From assembly GCA_033782935.1 (NCBI GenBank), contig JAWQEG010000630.1, positions 491,001 to 555,000 on the forward strand: a DNA stretch of 64,000 bases, in the 5' to 3' direction. Numbering within the stretch: the stretch's first letter is position 1; each line of letters opens with the position of its first letter. The notes under the pieces were generated by a model that saw nothing but the letters and a program-made list of their open reading frames with translations, searched no databases and had not been told where the DNA came from. Source of the DNA: Petrolisthes cinctipes (taxonomy: Eukaryota; Arthropoda; Malacostraca; Decapoda; Porcellanidae). A program made the position numbers and the translations under genes. Of the stretch, positions 11,401 through 21,439 are shown one piece after another.

Positions 11401-12103
11401 ATGCTGTTAGTGTTGTTTGTCAACGTGGAGTGAATGCTGCCATTTTTTGTGACTCCAAACCTGCCCTTCATTCCCTCTCTAGTGTTCAGCCCACACACTC
11501 TACTGTTATTCAGCAGATTTTATCGTTTTTGGCCTTATTGCGTCATCGTAAATTGACTGTCAAAGTTTTATGGGTGCCATCCCATGTAGGTTTACGTCAC
11601 AATGGTACAGTTGACAGACTCGCAAAGGAAGCCTGCCATCTGCCTCCTCGTGGTGCTGGACGTCCTCTCTCCCTGACATGTTACCTCTCTAAAGTCCGCT
11701 CCGCCGCTCTCCTCCCTGTACGGCGACGCAGGGATGCAGAGAGGCCCTTCAGCATCTCCATCACCCATTATGAGTCTATATGCCATCACAAATATTCCTA
11801 CCGTCGTCGAGGCCTCATGGTTCGGAGGCACAATGTAGTCTCTGCTCGTTTGAGGCTTGGCTACCGGCCACCGTGGCAGGTTGCTGGGATGCAGGGTGAG
11901 CCTCCCTTCACTGAGTGTCACTTGTGTCGAGCGCCTCGTGCAAACACTATAGAGCACTATTGCCTAGCCTGCCCCACTGCCCCACTGTCCGACACTTGCT
12001 GCCCCAGGGCCTGCCACTTGATGTGGTTTGTCGACACCTGCTGAACCATCAGGTTCTGGAGGAACTTCTGGTGCGCCACCCTCGTTTTGGTGGATTTAAG
12101 TAG
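8229..12103 (+). pseudogene. LINE A copy 1 ORF2 (EN-RT-RNase H), broken
   Basis: All domains are present: endonuclease (ISWNVCG, FLQEAF, MGDFNARH, SDHIALRF), reverse transcriptase (FIDLRSAFD, GTPQGGVLSP, CYADDICVHS) and RNase H (YTDGS, LCELYA, CDSKPAL, WVPSHVGLRHNGT), then a C-terminal CX2C...HX4C finger. Breaks: TAA at about 8595, TGA at 8937-8939 (shared with copies 2 and 3), an 18-bp deletion at about 8900 that keeps frame, and a duplicated GCCCCACT-like octamer near 11980 that diverts the C-terminus to a stop at 12044. From 9006 to 12044 the frame is otherwise open. Confidence 0.9.
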
Positions 12104-12173
12104 GTCATGATGTAAATATTTGTCTGTATACTTGTGCTTCATTCTGTTATGTTTTCGTGATGTGTGTGTGTGT

Positions 12174-15100
12174 AATAATAATAATAATAATTAACGGTTT
12201 ATTTACATGGCAGTCAGAGACTGAAAATTTACAGAGGGGAAGATTACATTAATATTAATTCTAGGATCTATAGGCTACAACTTGGAGACATACTAATCTA
12301 GGTGTTTATTTTTCGCACTAAAGTGGGAACAGCGCTCTGGCGATAGCGGTCAGTGCGAGGGGCTCTTAGCGGCACCAGTTTGTTTTGGTGTCGGGTAGCC
12401 CTGGCTGGTGGGGGGGCGTCAGGTGGTAGGAGGTGACGGTGGCGTGGGTTACGTAGCAAGCCTTCCCCAAACTTGCTAAGGGCTTGCTCATACAAGGCTG
12501 TCAGCCTGGGCAGACTCAGGGTGGTGAGGGCATTATTGTAGCTGGTGTAGGCAGGGCCGAGTATGACTCTGCATGCCCTCTTCTGAACCTTCTCAAGCTG
12601 TTGTTGTTGCGTTTTGTTCAGAGATGAAGACCACGCTGGGGAGGCGTACAGCAGTGAGGGTAATATGAAAGAGGTGTAAACTGCCTTCAAATCCCCTGCT
12701 GGAGTCCCCAGAGACCTGAGTCTGCGCAGCATGTACAGCTTGTATGAGGTAACCTTGACCATCCTTGCGACATGTTGCTTCCATGATAATAGGTCATCCA
12801 CAGTGATGCCGAGAAGCTTGAAGGAGTGGATGACTTGGAGTGGGTGAGGGCCAATTGTGAGCTGGGGGGGCGGTACAGCTGCAGTTGAGGTACAGACGTG
12901 CATCACCACGGTCTTGGTGTGGTTGATGGAGACGTTGTTGTGCTCTGTCCACGTCTGCAGCCTGTCAAGGGTGGCTTGCAGTGGATTATAGTCTGGTGTC
13001 CTGGTGTTGACTGGGATGCCAACCGTGCAGTCATCCACGTATTTCCATCGATGCTGGGTGTCGGTGAGGGCATCATTAATCAGCATGAGGAAGCATAGTG
13101 GTCCAGATTTAGTTCCTTGCGGAACCCCACAAGTCAGCTGTTGCAGGGGAGATATGGAGCCCTGATAACGGACCGCCTGCTGCCTTCCTGTGAGGAAGTC
13201 AGCCAGCCAAGCTACCAGGTTGGGGTGGAGTCCCAGGTTAATGGCCTTGTTGATGACAACAGTGTGGTCTACAAGATCAAATGCTTTCCTAAAGTCTACA
13301 AAAGCAAGAGCGAGAGATGTGTTACGTTTGTCCAAGTGGCTGTGGATGAAATCAAGGAAGCTGACTAGGCAGTGGGAAGTGGAGGTGGATTTGATGTTGC
13401 CAAACTGACGGGTGTCTAGCTGTTTGCTAATTTGTGAATAAGACCAGTTAAACACGAAATCTTCACAAAGGAGGCTAGGGAGAGGTGTGATGGCAATTGG
13501 TCTTAGGTCATTAAAGGTTTGTGGGGTGGGAGTTTTAGGGATGGGAGTGACATAGGAAATTTTCCAGTCAGCAGGGCAAGCATTTTGAGCGAGGGAGGCG
13601 TTGATTATGGAGCAGAGGGGCGTGGCTAGTTCAGGGGCAAATTCTTTGTAAATTTTAATGGGGAGGTCATCAGGTGTGGTGGATCTGTTAGATTTAAATG
13701 AGGTTATCATTTTGGCAACTTCAGCCTCATGGACAGAGGGGAGTGGGGATGGGGAGGGGAGGTAGGCAGGGAGAAGGCTGGTCTGAAGAGGGGGGAGGGT
13801 TTGACAGATAGCGGCAAAGTGACCGTTAAGCGCCTCGGCCGCATTATCAGGAGAAAGGTGTGAAGTACAGGGGAAGGAGAGGGAGTGCTTTTGTAAACCA
13901 CAGAGAGATTTAATTTTGGAGTACCATTGTCTGTTGTTGGCCTGTTTTAGGTGTTGCACTTTTTCTGGGTAGTAGCTAGCCTTGGCAGTCCTGATCTCCC
14001 TAATTACCCTGTTTCTGAGGCTTCTGTACTGGGCTGGGTCGGTGTAGAAGAGCCTGTTTCGCTGCTGTAACAGCCGCTTTATTCGTGGCGTCATCCATGG
14101 GGTGTCAGCTGGATGCACACGGATGGTCTTGATGGGGAAGTGGTGATGGTAGGCCTCTGTCGTGGTGTTGACATAGTTGCGCCATTTAGTATGGACGTCT
14201 TGTGGTTCCGTCACCTCTATCCATGGGTGGTGTACCAGCCACTGTCCAAACTCTCTTATCGATGAGTCAGGTATTGGCCGATAGGATCGGGTGACAGTTT
14301 CCCTTGGCACCGATGTAGTAGGTGTGGGTGACCATAGGATGGAGACGTGGTTGCTTCGTCCTATGGGGGGGAGGGGGCGGGGGGCTGAGTACTGATGGTC
14401 CAGGTCAGTCAAAATAAGGTCGAGAGTAGCCTGACCGTGGGTGGGGAAATCCACGACTTGGGTGAGGTTGAGTTGGTGTTGGATGTCACTCACGTCCAAG
14501 CGGTTGAAATCCCCACATATGACTACCTTAGCAGCAGGATATCTCACCCTCAGAGTGTCAGCTGTGTCAATAATGTGGTCGGTGAGTAGCTGTGCTGTAG
14601 TGGAGCGTGGTGGATGATATACAACACAGACTATGATGGAAGCGGTGTTGCGGGGGTGGCAAGGGGGGGTCACCCTCACCCACAGTGTCTCCAGGCCGTC
14701 CGGGTTATCAACACTGAGGTGTGAGGGGCTGGTGTCAGTGTGGCAAAACAACGCCACTCCACCTCCCCTTCGGTTAGTCCTGAGTTGGTGAAAAAGTTCA
14801 TAATTCTGAATTTTGCACACTTCAGGAACTATTTGCCACGCCTCTGTGATGGCCACAATGTCTGCACTGATGGATTTCACTGTCACTGTTAGTTCGTCAA
14901 TCTTATTGGCTAATGAAGTCACATTAGAGAGTAGGAATGAGGGAAGACTGTACCAGTTTCTCGGTACCTCAAAATGTTTGTATTCCTTTTCTTTTACCGG
15001 TATTTTCCTGGTCCTCGTGGTGGTCTGCACTTGTATACTTCGTATCACATCTTTTCCTCCCCGTGTTCCGCGGTTGTGGAAGAGATTCAGTGATTTTAAT

Positions 15101-15297
15101 TTCTGAATCACTTCACTTTTGTATCGCCAAAGTTCACTGAGTCTATATTTGTAGTTAGGGCTAGACATTTTCCTCGTGCAGAATAGTTTTTCTAGGTATG
15201 TACACTGTCGTTGTAGCTAAAAACGTGGGGTGTTGGGGGAAGGGTCAACAGGCTGACCTAGGCTGCTCGTGAGAGCGCCGGAGTACCGTCCTTTCCC
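12174..15297 (-). mobile_element. CR1/L2-like LINE B, inserted in LINE A copy 1
   Basis: This minus-strand element interrupts the 3'UTR of LINE A copy 1 exactly inside its TG repeat. Its 3' end is an (ATT)n-type tail (plus strand TAATAATAATAATAATT at 12173-12190), as in several CR1/L2-type families, and its 5' end is close to 15297. The duplication cannot be measured because the target is TGTGTG on both sides. Only one ORF is present, so either ORF1 was lost by 5' truncation or the family lacks it. Confidence 0.8.
12298..15168 (-). CDS. LINE B ORF2: endonuclease-reverse transcriptase, intact 956 aa
   Basis: One uninterrupted frame from ATG 15168 (MSSPNYKYRLSEL) to a stop at 12298. Residues 75-290 or so form an exonuclease/endonuclease/phosphatase fold domain (LLSNVTSLANK, AITEAW, VVYHPP, ICGDFNRLD, SNHVSILW). 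The reverse transcriptase lies at about 480-760 with FVDFRKAFDLVDH, CGVPQGTKSGP and an active site reading KYVDD rather than the more usual YADD. A conserved C-terminal region (RLRSLGTP, LLYASPAWSSSL, KRACRVILG) follows and there is no RNase H, which fits the CR1/L2 side of the LINEs. It nicks target DNA and copies its RNA. An intact frame this long implies a young or recently functional copy. Exact clade is uncertain. Confidence 0.85.
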   Translation of the reverse strand: MSSPNYKYRLSELWRYKSEVIQKLKSLNLFHNRGTRGGKDVIRSIQVQTTTRTRKIPVKEKEYKHFEVPRNWYSLPSFLLSNVTSLANKIDELTVTVKSISADIVAITEAWQIVPEVCKIQNYELFHQLRTNRRGGGVALFCHTDTSPSHLSVDNPDGLETLWVRVTPPCHPRNTASIIVCVVYHPPRSTTAQLLTDHIIDTADTLRVRYPAAKVVICGDFNRLDVSDIQHQLNLTQVVDFPTHGQATLDLILTDLDHQYSAPRPLPPIGRSNHVSILWSPTPTTSVPRETVTRSYRPIPDSSIREFGQWLVHHPWIEVTEPQDVHTKWRNYVNTTTEAYHHHFPIKTIRVHPADTPWMTPRIKRLLQQRNRLFYTDPAQYRSLRNRVIREIRTAKASYYPEKVQHLKQANNRQWYSKIKSLCGLQKHSLSFPCTSHLSPDNAAEALNGHFAAICQTLPPLQTSLLPAYLPSPSPLPSVHEAEVAKMITSFKSNRSTTPDDLPIKIYKEFAPELATPLCSIINASLAQNACPADWKISYVTPIPKTPTPQTFNDLRPIAITPLPSLLCEDFVFNWSYSQISKQLDTRQFGNIKSTSTSHCLVSFLDFIHSHLDKRNTSLALAFVDFRKAFDLVDHTVVINKAINLGLHPNLVAWLADFLTGRQQAVRYQGSISPLQQLTCGVPQGTKSGPLCFLMLINDALTDTQHRWKYVDDCTVGIPVNTRTPDYNPLQATLDRLQTWTEHNNVSINHTKTVVMHVCTSTAAVPPPQLTIGPHPLQVIHSFKLLGITVDDLLSWKQHVARMVKVTSYKLYMLRRLRSLGTPAGDLKAVYTSFILPSLLYASPAWSSSLNKTQQQQLEKVQKRACRVILGPAYTSYNNALTTLSLPRLTALYEQALSKFGEGLLRNPRHRHLLPPDAPPPARATRHQNKLVPLRAPRTDRYRQSAVPTLVRKINT

Positions 15298-15506
15298 TGT
15301 GCGCATGTATGTGTGGTTGTGTGTGTCTGTGGTCATTGGGTTCTCGTGAGTCCCGCCTACCCTTGTGTACTGTTGTCTGCCTTTTGACTAACGCTACGGC
15401 GCAATGAATTAAAAAAAAAAAAAAAAAAAGGGCCTGACTGTGTAGGAAGCACAGGGTTGGGTGGGCCATTTGGAAGAGATTATCCAGAAAATATTTATGG
15501 GACCCT

Positions 15507-15640
15507 ACACTGCTTCGAAATCATAATAACTGCTCATACCAATAGAATAACAAAACCATTCACTGCTCCGAAATGAACCTGAAAAACTATCGTGAGGTCA
15601 GAAATGCAAATTCTAAGATGTTTTGTGAATACCGACCCAG
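15507..15640 (+). repeat. Dispersed repeat R, copy 2
   Basis: Matches 33516-33665 over about 130 bases, including CTGCTTCGAAATCATAA, AACAAAACCATTCACTGCT and GAAATGAACCTGAAA. Non-coding. Confidence 0.7.
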
Positions 15641-15874
15641 CTGGGGCATATTTTTTACCCAGGCTACACGGGGATATTTGTGGGAAGGAAATGCTTACCT
15701 ATACAGCCATCTGATCAGAGTGATAGTGAAAATATATGTATAGTAATGGCCTCGTCCCCACAGACACCTGATCTTGACCTATATCCTAATGAAGTTGTTG
15801 ACTATTGATTACAGTGGTTTACACATAGAAGTAGAAGATGTTAAGAAGAAAATGAAAATGTATTTATTATTTTC
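15641..15874. other. No gene seen
   Basis: Short unassigned stretch between repeat R and the ATT array. Confidence 0.4.
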
Positions 15875-15878
15875 TTTA

Positions 15879-15929
<51 letters not shown>

Positions 15930-15958
15930 AATTATTATTATTATTATTATTATCATTT

Positions 15959-15989
<31 letters not shown>

Positions 15990-16060
15990 CATTTATATTA
16001 AAATTATTATTATTATTATTATAATTTATATTAAAATTATTATTATTATTATTATCATTT

Positions 16061-16091
<31 letters not shown>

Positions 16092-16116
16092 TATTATCAT
16101 TTATATTAAAATTAAA

Positions 16117-16149
<33 letters not shown>

Positions 16150-16360
16150 ATTTATATCAAAATTATTATTATTATTATTATTATTATCATTATTATTATT
16201 ATTATCATTTACATTAATTATTATTATCATTTATATTAATTATTATTATCATTTATATTAATTATTATTATAATTTATATTAAAATTATTATTATTATTA
16301 AAATGATTATTATTAAAATTATTAATATCATTATTATTATTATTATTATCGTCGAATTCA
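15875..16360. repeat. Compound ATT minisatellite, second locus
   Basis: (ATT)n alternating with ATCATTTATATTAAAATT spacers, the same unit as at 6320-6535. The long Asn-rich or Ile-rich frames across it are not genes. Confidence 0.9.
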
Positions 16361-16399
16361 TTACCAAGATTTTGGATAATCTGGGAGAAATTATTACAC

Positions 16400-16620
16400 T
16401 ATTTTCCACATTGTTAACATAATTATGCTTTTTATACATGCATACATACTTATTACTTAAGAATTATACCTTATTTACAGTGTTAGGGTAATCATACCTT
16501 TATTACATTTATACATACTTATACATTAATACAGGTAGTTGTACAAAATTTACAGTATTAAGATAATCATGCTTTTATTACAAGTATTTATTTATTTATT
16601 TATTTATTCATTTATTTTCA
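16400..16620. repeat. AT-rich tandem monomers T, left block
   Basis: Two diverged copies of a unit with TTTACAGTRTTARGRTAATCAT, TTTTATTACA and ACATTAATACAGGTAGTT. Three more copies lie at 21060-21300, on the far side of the SINE and Penelope element. A (TTTA)n run closes this block. Confidence 0.65.
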
Positions 16621-16971
16621 ATACCTCAACCTCTGACCTGTAGGCTCTCAGGGTCCATTCCACAGTGGTTGGTATTGGTTTGTAAGCACGCAAACGAAAG
16701 AATGTTAGCCGTGTAAATGACTTATGGGTGAATTATTTAATGAATTTGGTGAGTAAACTATGCAGTGATCATTATTATCTAACTATTGGATAGATTTTGT
16801 GAATGTGGATACTCAGCTTTTGGAAAATAATGAAGCCTTACAAGTGTGGTTGGTTGGGAAGCTAACAAACCAATACCACTGTGGAATCGACCCTCAGTAG
16901 CCTAACTCTTGCGAGGCCCCGAGATTATTGAGTGTCGCTCTAATGTAAATGAGGCAGTGGAGCTTCATGGG
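16621..16971. other. Unassigned, with a short inverted repeat
   Basis: Contains CTCAGGGTCCATTCCACAGTGG at 16649-16670 and its near-complement ending CACTGTGGAATCGACCCTCAG at about 16897, together with inverted TTGGTTTGT/AACAAACCAA blocks. These read as terminal inverted repeats of a MITE of about 250 bp, but I could not define a target duplication. Confidence 0.45.
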
Positions 16972-17287
16972 GAGGTGGCCGAGTGGTTAGTGTTCTGGAC
17001 TCATAATCTATAGGTCGGGAGATCAATCCTCTCAGGTGAGGGCCTGAGAATATTTACTCTTCCGATTTGAGTTTCTGGCACTAACTATAAGGCCACCGAA
17101 AGTCGTAAAACACCCTCACTGGTACCATAACAGCTGCAGTATTTAGGAATTACCCTCACTTTCCTCCCTCAGTGGCTGGGTACCAGTTCGGAAGTCGTGA
17201 CGTGTGTGTGTGTGTGAGTGAGCAGCAGTTGACCTAGGCCACGGTAATAGGCATGATTAAGCCTATGTCCAGTGTCGGAATAAATAA

Positions 17288-17290
<3 letters not shown>
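16972..17290 (+). mobile_element. tRNA-derived SINE (family S2)
   Basis: The head GGTGGCCGAGTGGTTAG followed 35 bases later by GGTCGGGAGATCAATCC has the A- and B-box layout of a Ser/Leu-type tRNA. A unique body follows, then GGCATGATTAAGCCTATGTC and an AATAAATAAATAAAT tail that runs into a (TA)n tract. It is unrelated in sequence to family S1. Confidence 0.7.

Positions 17291-17383
<93 letters not shown>
17288..17383. repeat. TA microsatellite
   Basis: Nearly pure (TA)n between the SINE tail and the Penelope-like element. Confidence 0.95.
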
Positions 17384-17533
17384 TCTTTTAAACAAACGAG
17401 GTTGAAGGAAATGACTTGTTCTGCATTTATGAGTTTATTATTTATGTTCTCAATAGCTCTTACAGTTTTTCTTAAATTTTCACTTAGATGGTGGATAAGT
17501 GAGGCAAATGTTGAGTTGTTGGGGATGGTCGAC

Positions 17534-17562
17534 GTTTCGTCCAGTACATTGGACATTTTCAG
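17534..17562 (-). ncRNA. Hammerhead-ribozyme-like motif in Penelope element
   Basis: The minus strand reads CTGAAAATGTCC, an eight-base loop, then GGACGAAACGTC. GTCC pairs with GGAC as hammerhead stem II, preceded by CTGA and followed by GAAAC, the two conserved core strings. The core departs from CUGANGA (AAA instead of NGA, plus one extra base), so activity is doubtful. Hammerhead motifs are an established feature of Penelope-like element termini, which supports the call. Confidence 0.5.
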
Positions 17563-17639
17563 GAGGAAGTGGTGATTCTGAGTGGGTGAGGGGTATTTAT
17601 CTATTTTCCGTATGTGGGGTGGGCGGGGCCATCATATCA

Positions 17640-18205
17640 GAGGCCTAGTGATTGGTGGATGGGGGGTAGCGTCTGATTCTGGCACTACGTCTGAGTTGTT
17701 GGTTGGTTGTGGTGGTGGTGGGTAAGATGTTAGATGCTTGTGATGGGTCAGTAGGTGTTGGAGGTGTGGTGAGTATCCTGACGGTGCTGGTGATGTGTCG
17801 CTTTCTGGAGGGCAGTATTTGGAGGTCTTGTGTCTGGTTGTTTATAGAGGGTTGTAGGGTTTCTATGTAGATCGCTTCTAGGTAGGAGAGTCTTCTGCTG
17901 TCTGTTTCTTTGTCTAGTATGGTGGTATTATTTACTAGTTTGTCTCGTGTCAGAGCTTGGTGGTCGTGGGTACGGTAGTGGTGTGTTGGTAAATGACGTG
18001 GTCACTGTTCATCGGGCTCTTGGAGGTAGTAGGTCGGTTGTGTGGTTGTGTATGGTGAGGTTCGAGGTTTTGGGAGACTTGTAGTAAATTACTAGTTTGA
18101 TCTCGCTGTCTTGGTCGGTGGGGTAGACATTCTTCTTTATTATGTCTCTTAGTATGGTCTCGTCAGTCTTGTAGTCGGTGGACATGTAGTTGCGGTAGTA
18201 AAGTA
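17640..18205 (-). pseudogene. Penelope-like GIY-YIG endonuclease region, broken
   Basis: Minus-strand frames give LYYRNYMSTDYKTDE, IKLVIYYKSPKTSNL, HDHQALTRDKLVNNTTILDK and LSYLEAIYIETLQPSINNQ, the linker and endonuclease segments of Penelope-like proteins, and end near LRRSARIRR. A stop follows PPRAR near 18022 and the frame changes after it, with part of the GIY-YIG core missing. Confidence 0.7.
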
Positions 18206-20262
18206 AAAGATCTAACTCTCCAAAATGGTTTGATCACAGCTGTGCCAGAGCTACAGAACAAAAATCAATAGCCTATAATGCCTATACAAAGTCGAAAATT
18301 CTTCAGTCATACAATTATTTCAAAATTGTCAGATGCCATGCTAAAGCTGTAACTAATTTAGCCAAATCTAACTTCATACATAAACAAGTCAATAAATTAC
18401 TGAATAATCCTAATGATAATAAGATCTTTTGGTCAACAGTAAACTCATTCAAATCTAACTTCAACCATGGTTCATCTATTCCCCCTTTAAAGAATAGCAA
18501 TGGAAATCTCATATGTGATCCACGTGGTAAAGCAAATCTTTTGGCCAATATCTTCGCCACAAATTCAAACCTCAATGACACTGCTCAAAACACTCCCATT
18601 TTGAATTTTAACTCCCCAGAAAGTCCACCCTTAATAATTCATACAAGACATGTGCGGACCATTTTGGAGAATCTATCTATCGACAAAGCTCCAGGGCCAG
18701 ATGAAATTCCTCCCACTGTATTAAAAAATTGCTCAAAAGAATTAGCTCCAATTCTCTCAAAATTATTTCGTGTATGTCTCCATACCTCGTCCTTCCCAGC
18801 CGCCTGGAAAGAAGCCAATGTACAACCAATTCCCTAAAAAGGAGCTACCGCAAATCCATCAAATTACAGACCAATTGCCATCACGTCTACTCTCGGTAAA
18901 ATATTTGAAATAGTTCTTAACAATCACTTTGTAAAGCACCTTGAGAAAAATCATCTGCTAAATGATAAGCAATATGGCTTTAGACAGAGACGATCTACTG
19001 TGGACCTGCTCTGTTATTTCACAGATAACATATTCCAATCAACTGATAAACATGGAGAGACTCACACAATTTGCCTTGATATATCTAAAGCCTTTGACAG
19101 AGTATGGCACAGATCATTACTGTCTAAGCTTCCACATTATGGCCTTCAATCTTTTGTTCCCCTAATTAATTCATATCTTAGCAACAGAAAATTACGTGTG
19201 ATGGTAGATGGTCTGTATTCCGACTTTCATCCCATTAATGCTGGTGTTCCTCAAGGAGCGGTCTTGGCTCCAACTTTGTTCCTCATTCATATTAATGATC
19301 TTTTATCAGTTACTCAGAATTCAATTCACTCCTATGCTGATGATTCAACTATTCACAGTTCCTTCTCATTTAATGATAGTTTTACTCAACACAATATTTT
19401 AGAATACAAACTTGCCACTTCAATTTCATTAAATGAAGAATTTAACGAAGATCTTTGAATGGGGACAAAACAACCTAGTTTCTTTCAATGCAAATAAAAC
19501 TAAATACATCCCGTTCTCAAATAGATCAGATAATCAAGATTCTCACATTATTTTCAATAATACAAATATCCCCAAGTCCCACAGCATTGATCTCCTTGGT
19601 GTAACTTTAAATGAAAACCTCAGTTGGACTCCCTATGTAAAATCCATTGCCAAAACTGCATCTAGGAAGATGGGACTTTTATACAGAGCTTGTAATTATT
19701 TGACTGACGAGCAGTTAGCAGTAATATATAAGAGTCATGTGCGTTCCCAGATGGAATATTGTTCACCTCTGTGGGCTGGTTGTGGATCGGTGGTGTTAAG
19801 ACAATTAGATAAAATTCAAAACAGAGCTATCAGACTGATCAATAATCCTATGATCACTAATGAATTCCCTCCCTTATCAGTACGTAGAAATGTTGCTTCC
19901 CTTGCACTATTTTATAGATACTATTATAAGAAATGTTCGGATGAACTTGCCCTGATTATACCACCCCTTCGCGTCTTCCCACGGAGGACTAGGGCAGCTG
20001 AGAATGCGCATGAGTTCACACTGACTCCTCCACGTTGCAGGACAACTGCTTACAAAAATTCATTTACTCCCCGTACTACTTCCCTGTGGAATTCTCTACC
20101 AAGGGAATGTTTTCCAGCAAGTTGTAACCCCCAGCAATTTAAATCCAGTTGTTTTAAATATTTTATGAGTGGAGGATGCCAATAGGCAAATGGAACCATT
20201 TATTTATTTGTTTTTTCCTTTCCTCCACTCATTATATGTAAAAAAAAAATATATATATATAA
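18206..20262 (+). mobile_element. Jockey-like LINE E, 5'-truncated, inserted in P
   Basis: Plus-strand reverse-transcriptase element without endonuclease, entering P between two adjacent codons of its linker and ending in an A-rich then (TA)n tail at 20240-20262. 5' truncation is the usual outcome for LINE insertions. Confidence 0.8.
18300..20185 (+). pseudogene. LINE E reverse transcriptase, broken
   Basis: The frame covers IDKAPGPDEIPPTVLKN, NYRPIAITSTLGKIFE, CLDISKAFDRVWHRSLL, NAGVPQGAVLAPTLF and SYADDSTIH, then after a frameshift near 19430 DLLGVTLNENLSWTPY, EYCSPLWAGCG and the jockey-type C-terminus SLPRECFPASCNPQQFKS, ending with TAG at 20183. A stop lies at about 18836 (after VQPIP). 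There is no RNase H, as expected of the jockey clade. Confidence 0.8.
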
Positions 20263-21032
20263 TTGTTGGGTTTGGTTGGGGGATTCACTTCGTACCATTT
20301 TTCTAGCTGGAGTTTAATGGTGTTGGAGACGTCTGTGTTAGAATATCCATTGTTTACCATGACTTGGGTGAGACGTTCTAGTTCCTGGTGTGTGTCTCTC
20401 CAGCTGGTGCAGTGAGAGAGATCCCTCCTGATGTAGGATGAGATGGTGGATTGGAGGTATATCTTGGGGCATTCACTGTCACCATTTAGACACTGTCCGT
20501 TGTTGGTGGACTTTGTGTATACTGTGGTTTGGAAGTCTGAGTTGTGGTGGGCAACCAAGAGGTCCAGGAAGAGTAGTTTGCCATCAGTTGATTTTTCGTA
20601 GGTGAAGTTCAGACCAGACGAGGAGATAAACCGTTGTTGTAGTAGTAGTAGTAGTAGCTCGTCTAGGTCCTTCACTTGAACAAAAATGTCATCAACATAC
20701 CGACAGTATATCGGTGGGGGATTATATTTGAGAAGATCCTCTTCAACAGTACCCATGAAGATGTTAGCAAAGAGGACCCCCAGGGGGCTACCCATCGCTA
20801 TACCGTCAATCTGCTGGTACATATTGCCACGGGGGCAAATAAATGGAGCTTCCTTGGTGCAGAGTTCAAGTAGAGTCTTGAGGCAGGTCTTGGGGATGTC
20901 CAGTCGTGGGAGGTCTGGGTGTTCGTAGACCCGGTGGAGGATGATGTCTATAGTTTTATCCACTGGTACATTGGTGAACAAACTCTCAACGTCCAGGGAG
21001 GCGATGACGAAGTTGCTTCTCTTCTGCCCCAC
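20262..21032 (-). pseudogene. Penelope-like reverse transcriptase, truncated
   Basis: An open minus-strand frame of about 255 residues holds SLDVESLFTNVPVDKTI, DGIAMGSPLGVLFANIFMG and the catalytic CRYVDDIFV, all diagnostic of Penelope-like (telomerase-related) reverse transcriptases, followed by the KSTDGKLLFLDLLV and CPKIYLQSTISSYIRR blocks. The fingers region upstream is missing and the C-terminus runs into LINE E. Confidence 0.85.
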
Positions 21033-21059
21033 TCCATGGTGACACCCTATATATACACT

Positions 21060-21300
21060 TCACTATAATACGCTAGGACAGTTAGTTATACATTATTTAC
21101 AGTGTGAAGATGATCATACTTTTATTACATTTATACATATTTAAAAATTAATACATTTATACATACAAACATTATACAAATTTATAAATTAATACAGGTA
21201 GTTATACATTGCTTACAGTCTTAAGATTATCATACTTTTATTACAATTATATAGATACTGATACATTAATACAGGCAAATTATACATTATTTATAGAGTT
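21060..21300. repeat. AT-rich tandem monomers T, right block
   Basis: About three units matching 16400-16585 (TTTACAGTGTGAAGATGATCAT, TTTTATTACATTTATACATA, TTAATACAGG). Confidence 0.65.
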
Positions 21301-21439
21301 TATAGTACAAGAGCTTAGTGAATCATTAGGATATAAATATTCAATAACATGTGTGACTAAATCTCACTTACTGTTTTTATGGTAACGGAAGGTCACTTAA
21401 TTAAAGGGGGCGACCTTTGCCCCCCTAGTTCCCCTACAT

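Larger units (their letters stand above)
6644..15429 (+). mobile_element. I-group LINE family A, copy 1, split by LINE B
   Basis: The element runs 6644-12173 and resumes at 15298-15429, the gap being LINE B. Alignment with copy 2 shows that the 3'UTR text after the TG repeat (GGTCATTGGGTTCTC, CCCGCCTACCCTTGTGTACT, CTACGGCGCAATGAATTAAA, then poly(A)) continues only after B. The flanking direct repeat GGGCCTGACTGT is at 6636-6647 and 15430-15441; because the first element bases overlap it by chance, the true duplication is 8-12 bp. Both ORFs carry frameshifts or stops, so this copy is not autonomous. The presence of a C-terminal RNase H domain plus an apurinic-type endonuclease places the family in the I group of LINEs. 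Confidence 0.9.
17384..21040 (-). mobile_element. Penelope-like element P, split by LINE E
   Basis: Two minus-strand halves flank LINE E: the reverse transcriptase half (20262-21032) and the half with the GIY-YIG endonuclease end plus 3' terminal region (17384-18205). Reading across E, the protein would pass from WYEVNPPTKPNN to LYYRNYMSTDYKTDE, the usual link of these proteins. The N-terminal third of the reverse transcriptase is missing beyond 21040, so the copy is 5'-truncated. Tandem AT-rich monomers (repeat T) lie on both sides of the locus. Confidence 0.85.
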
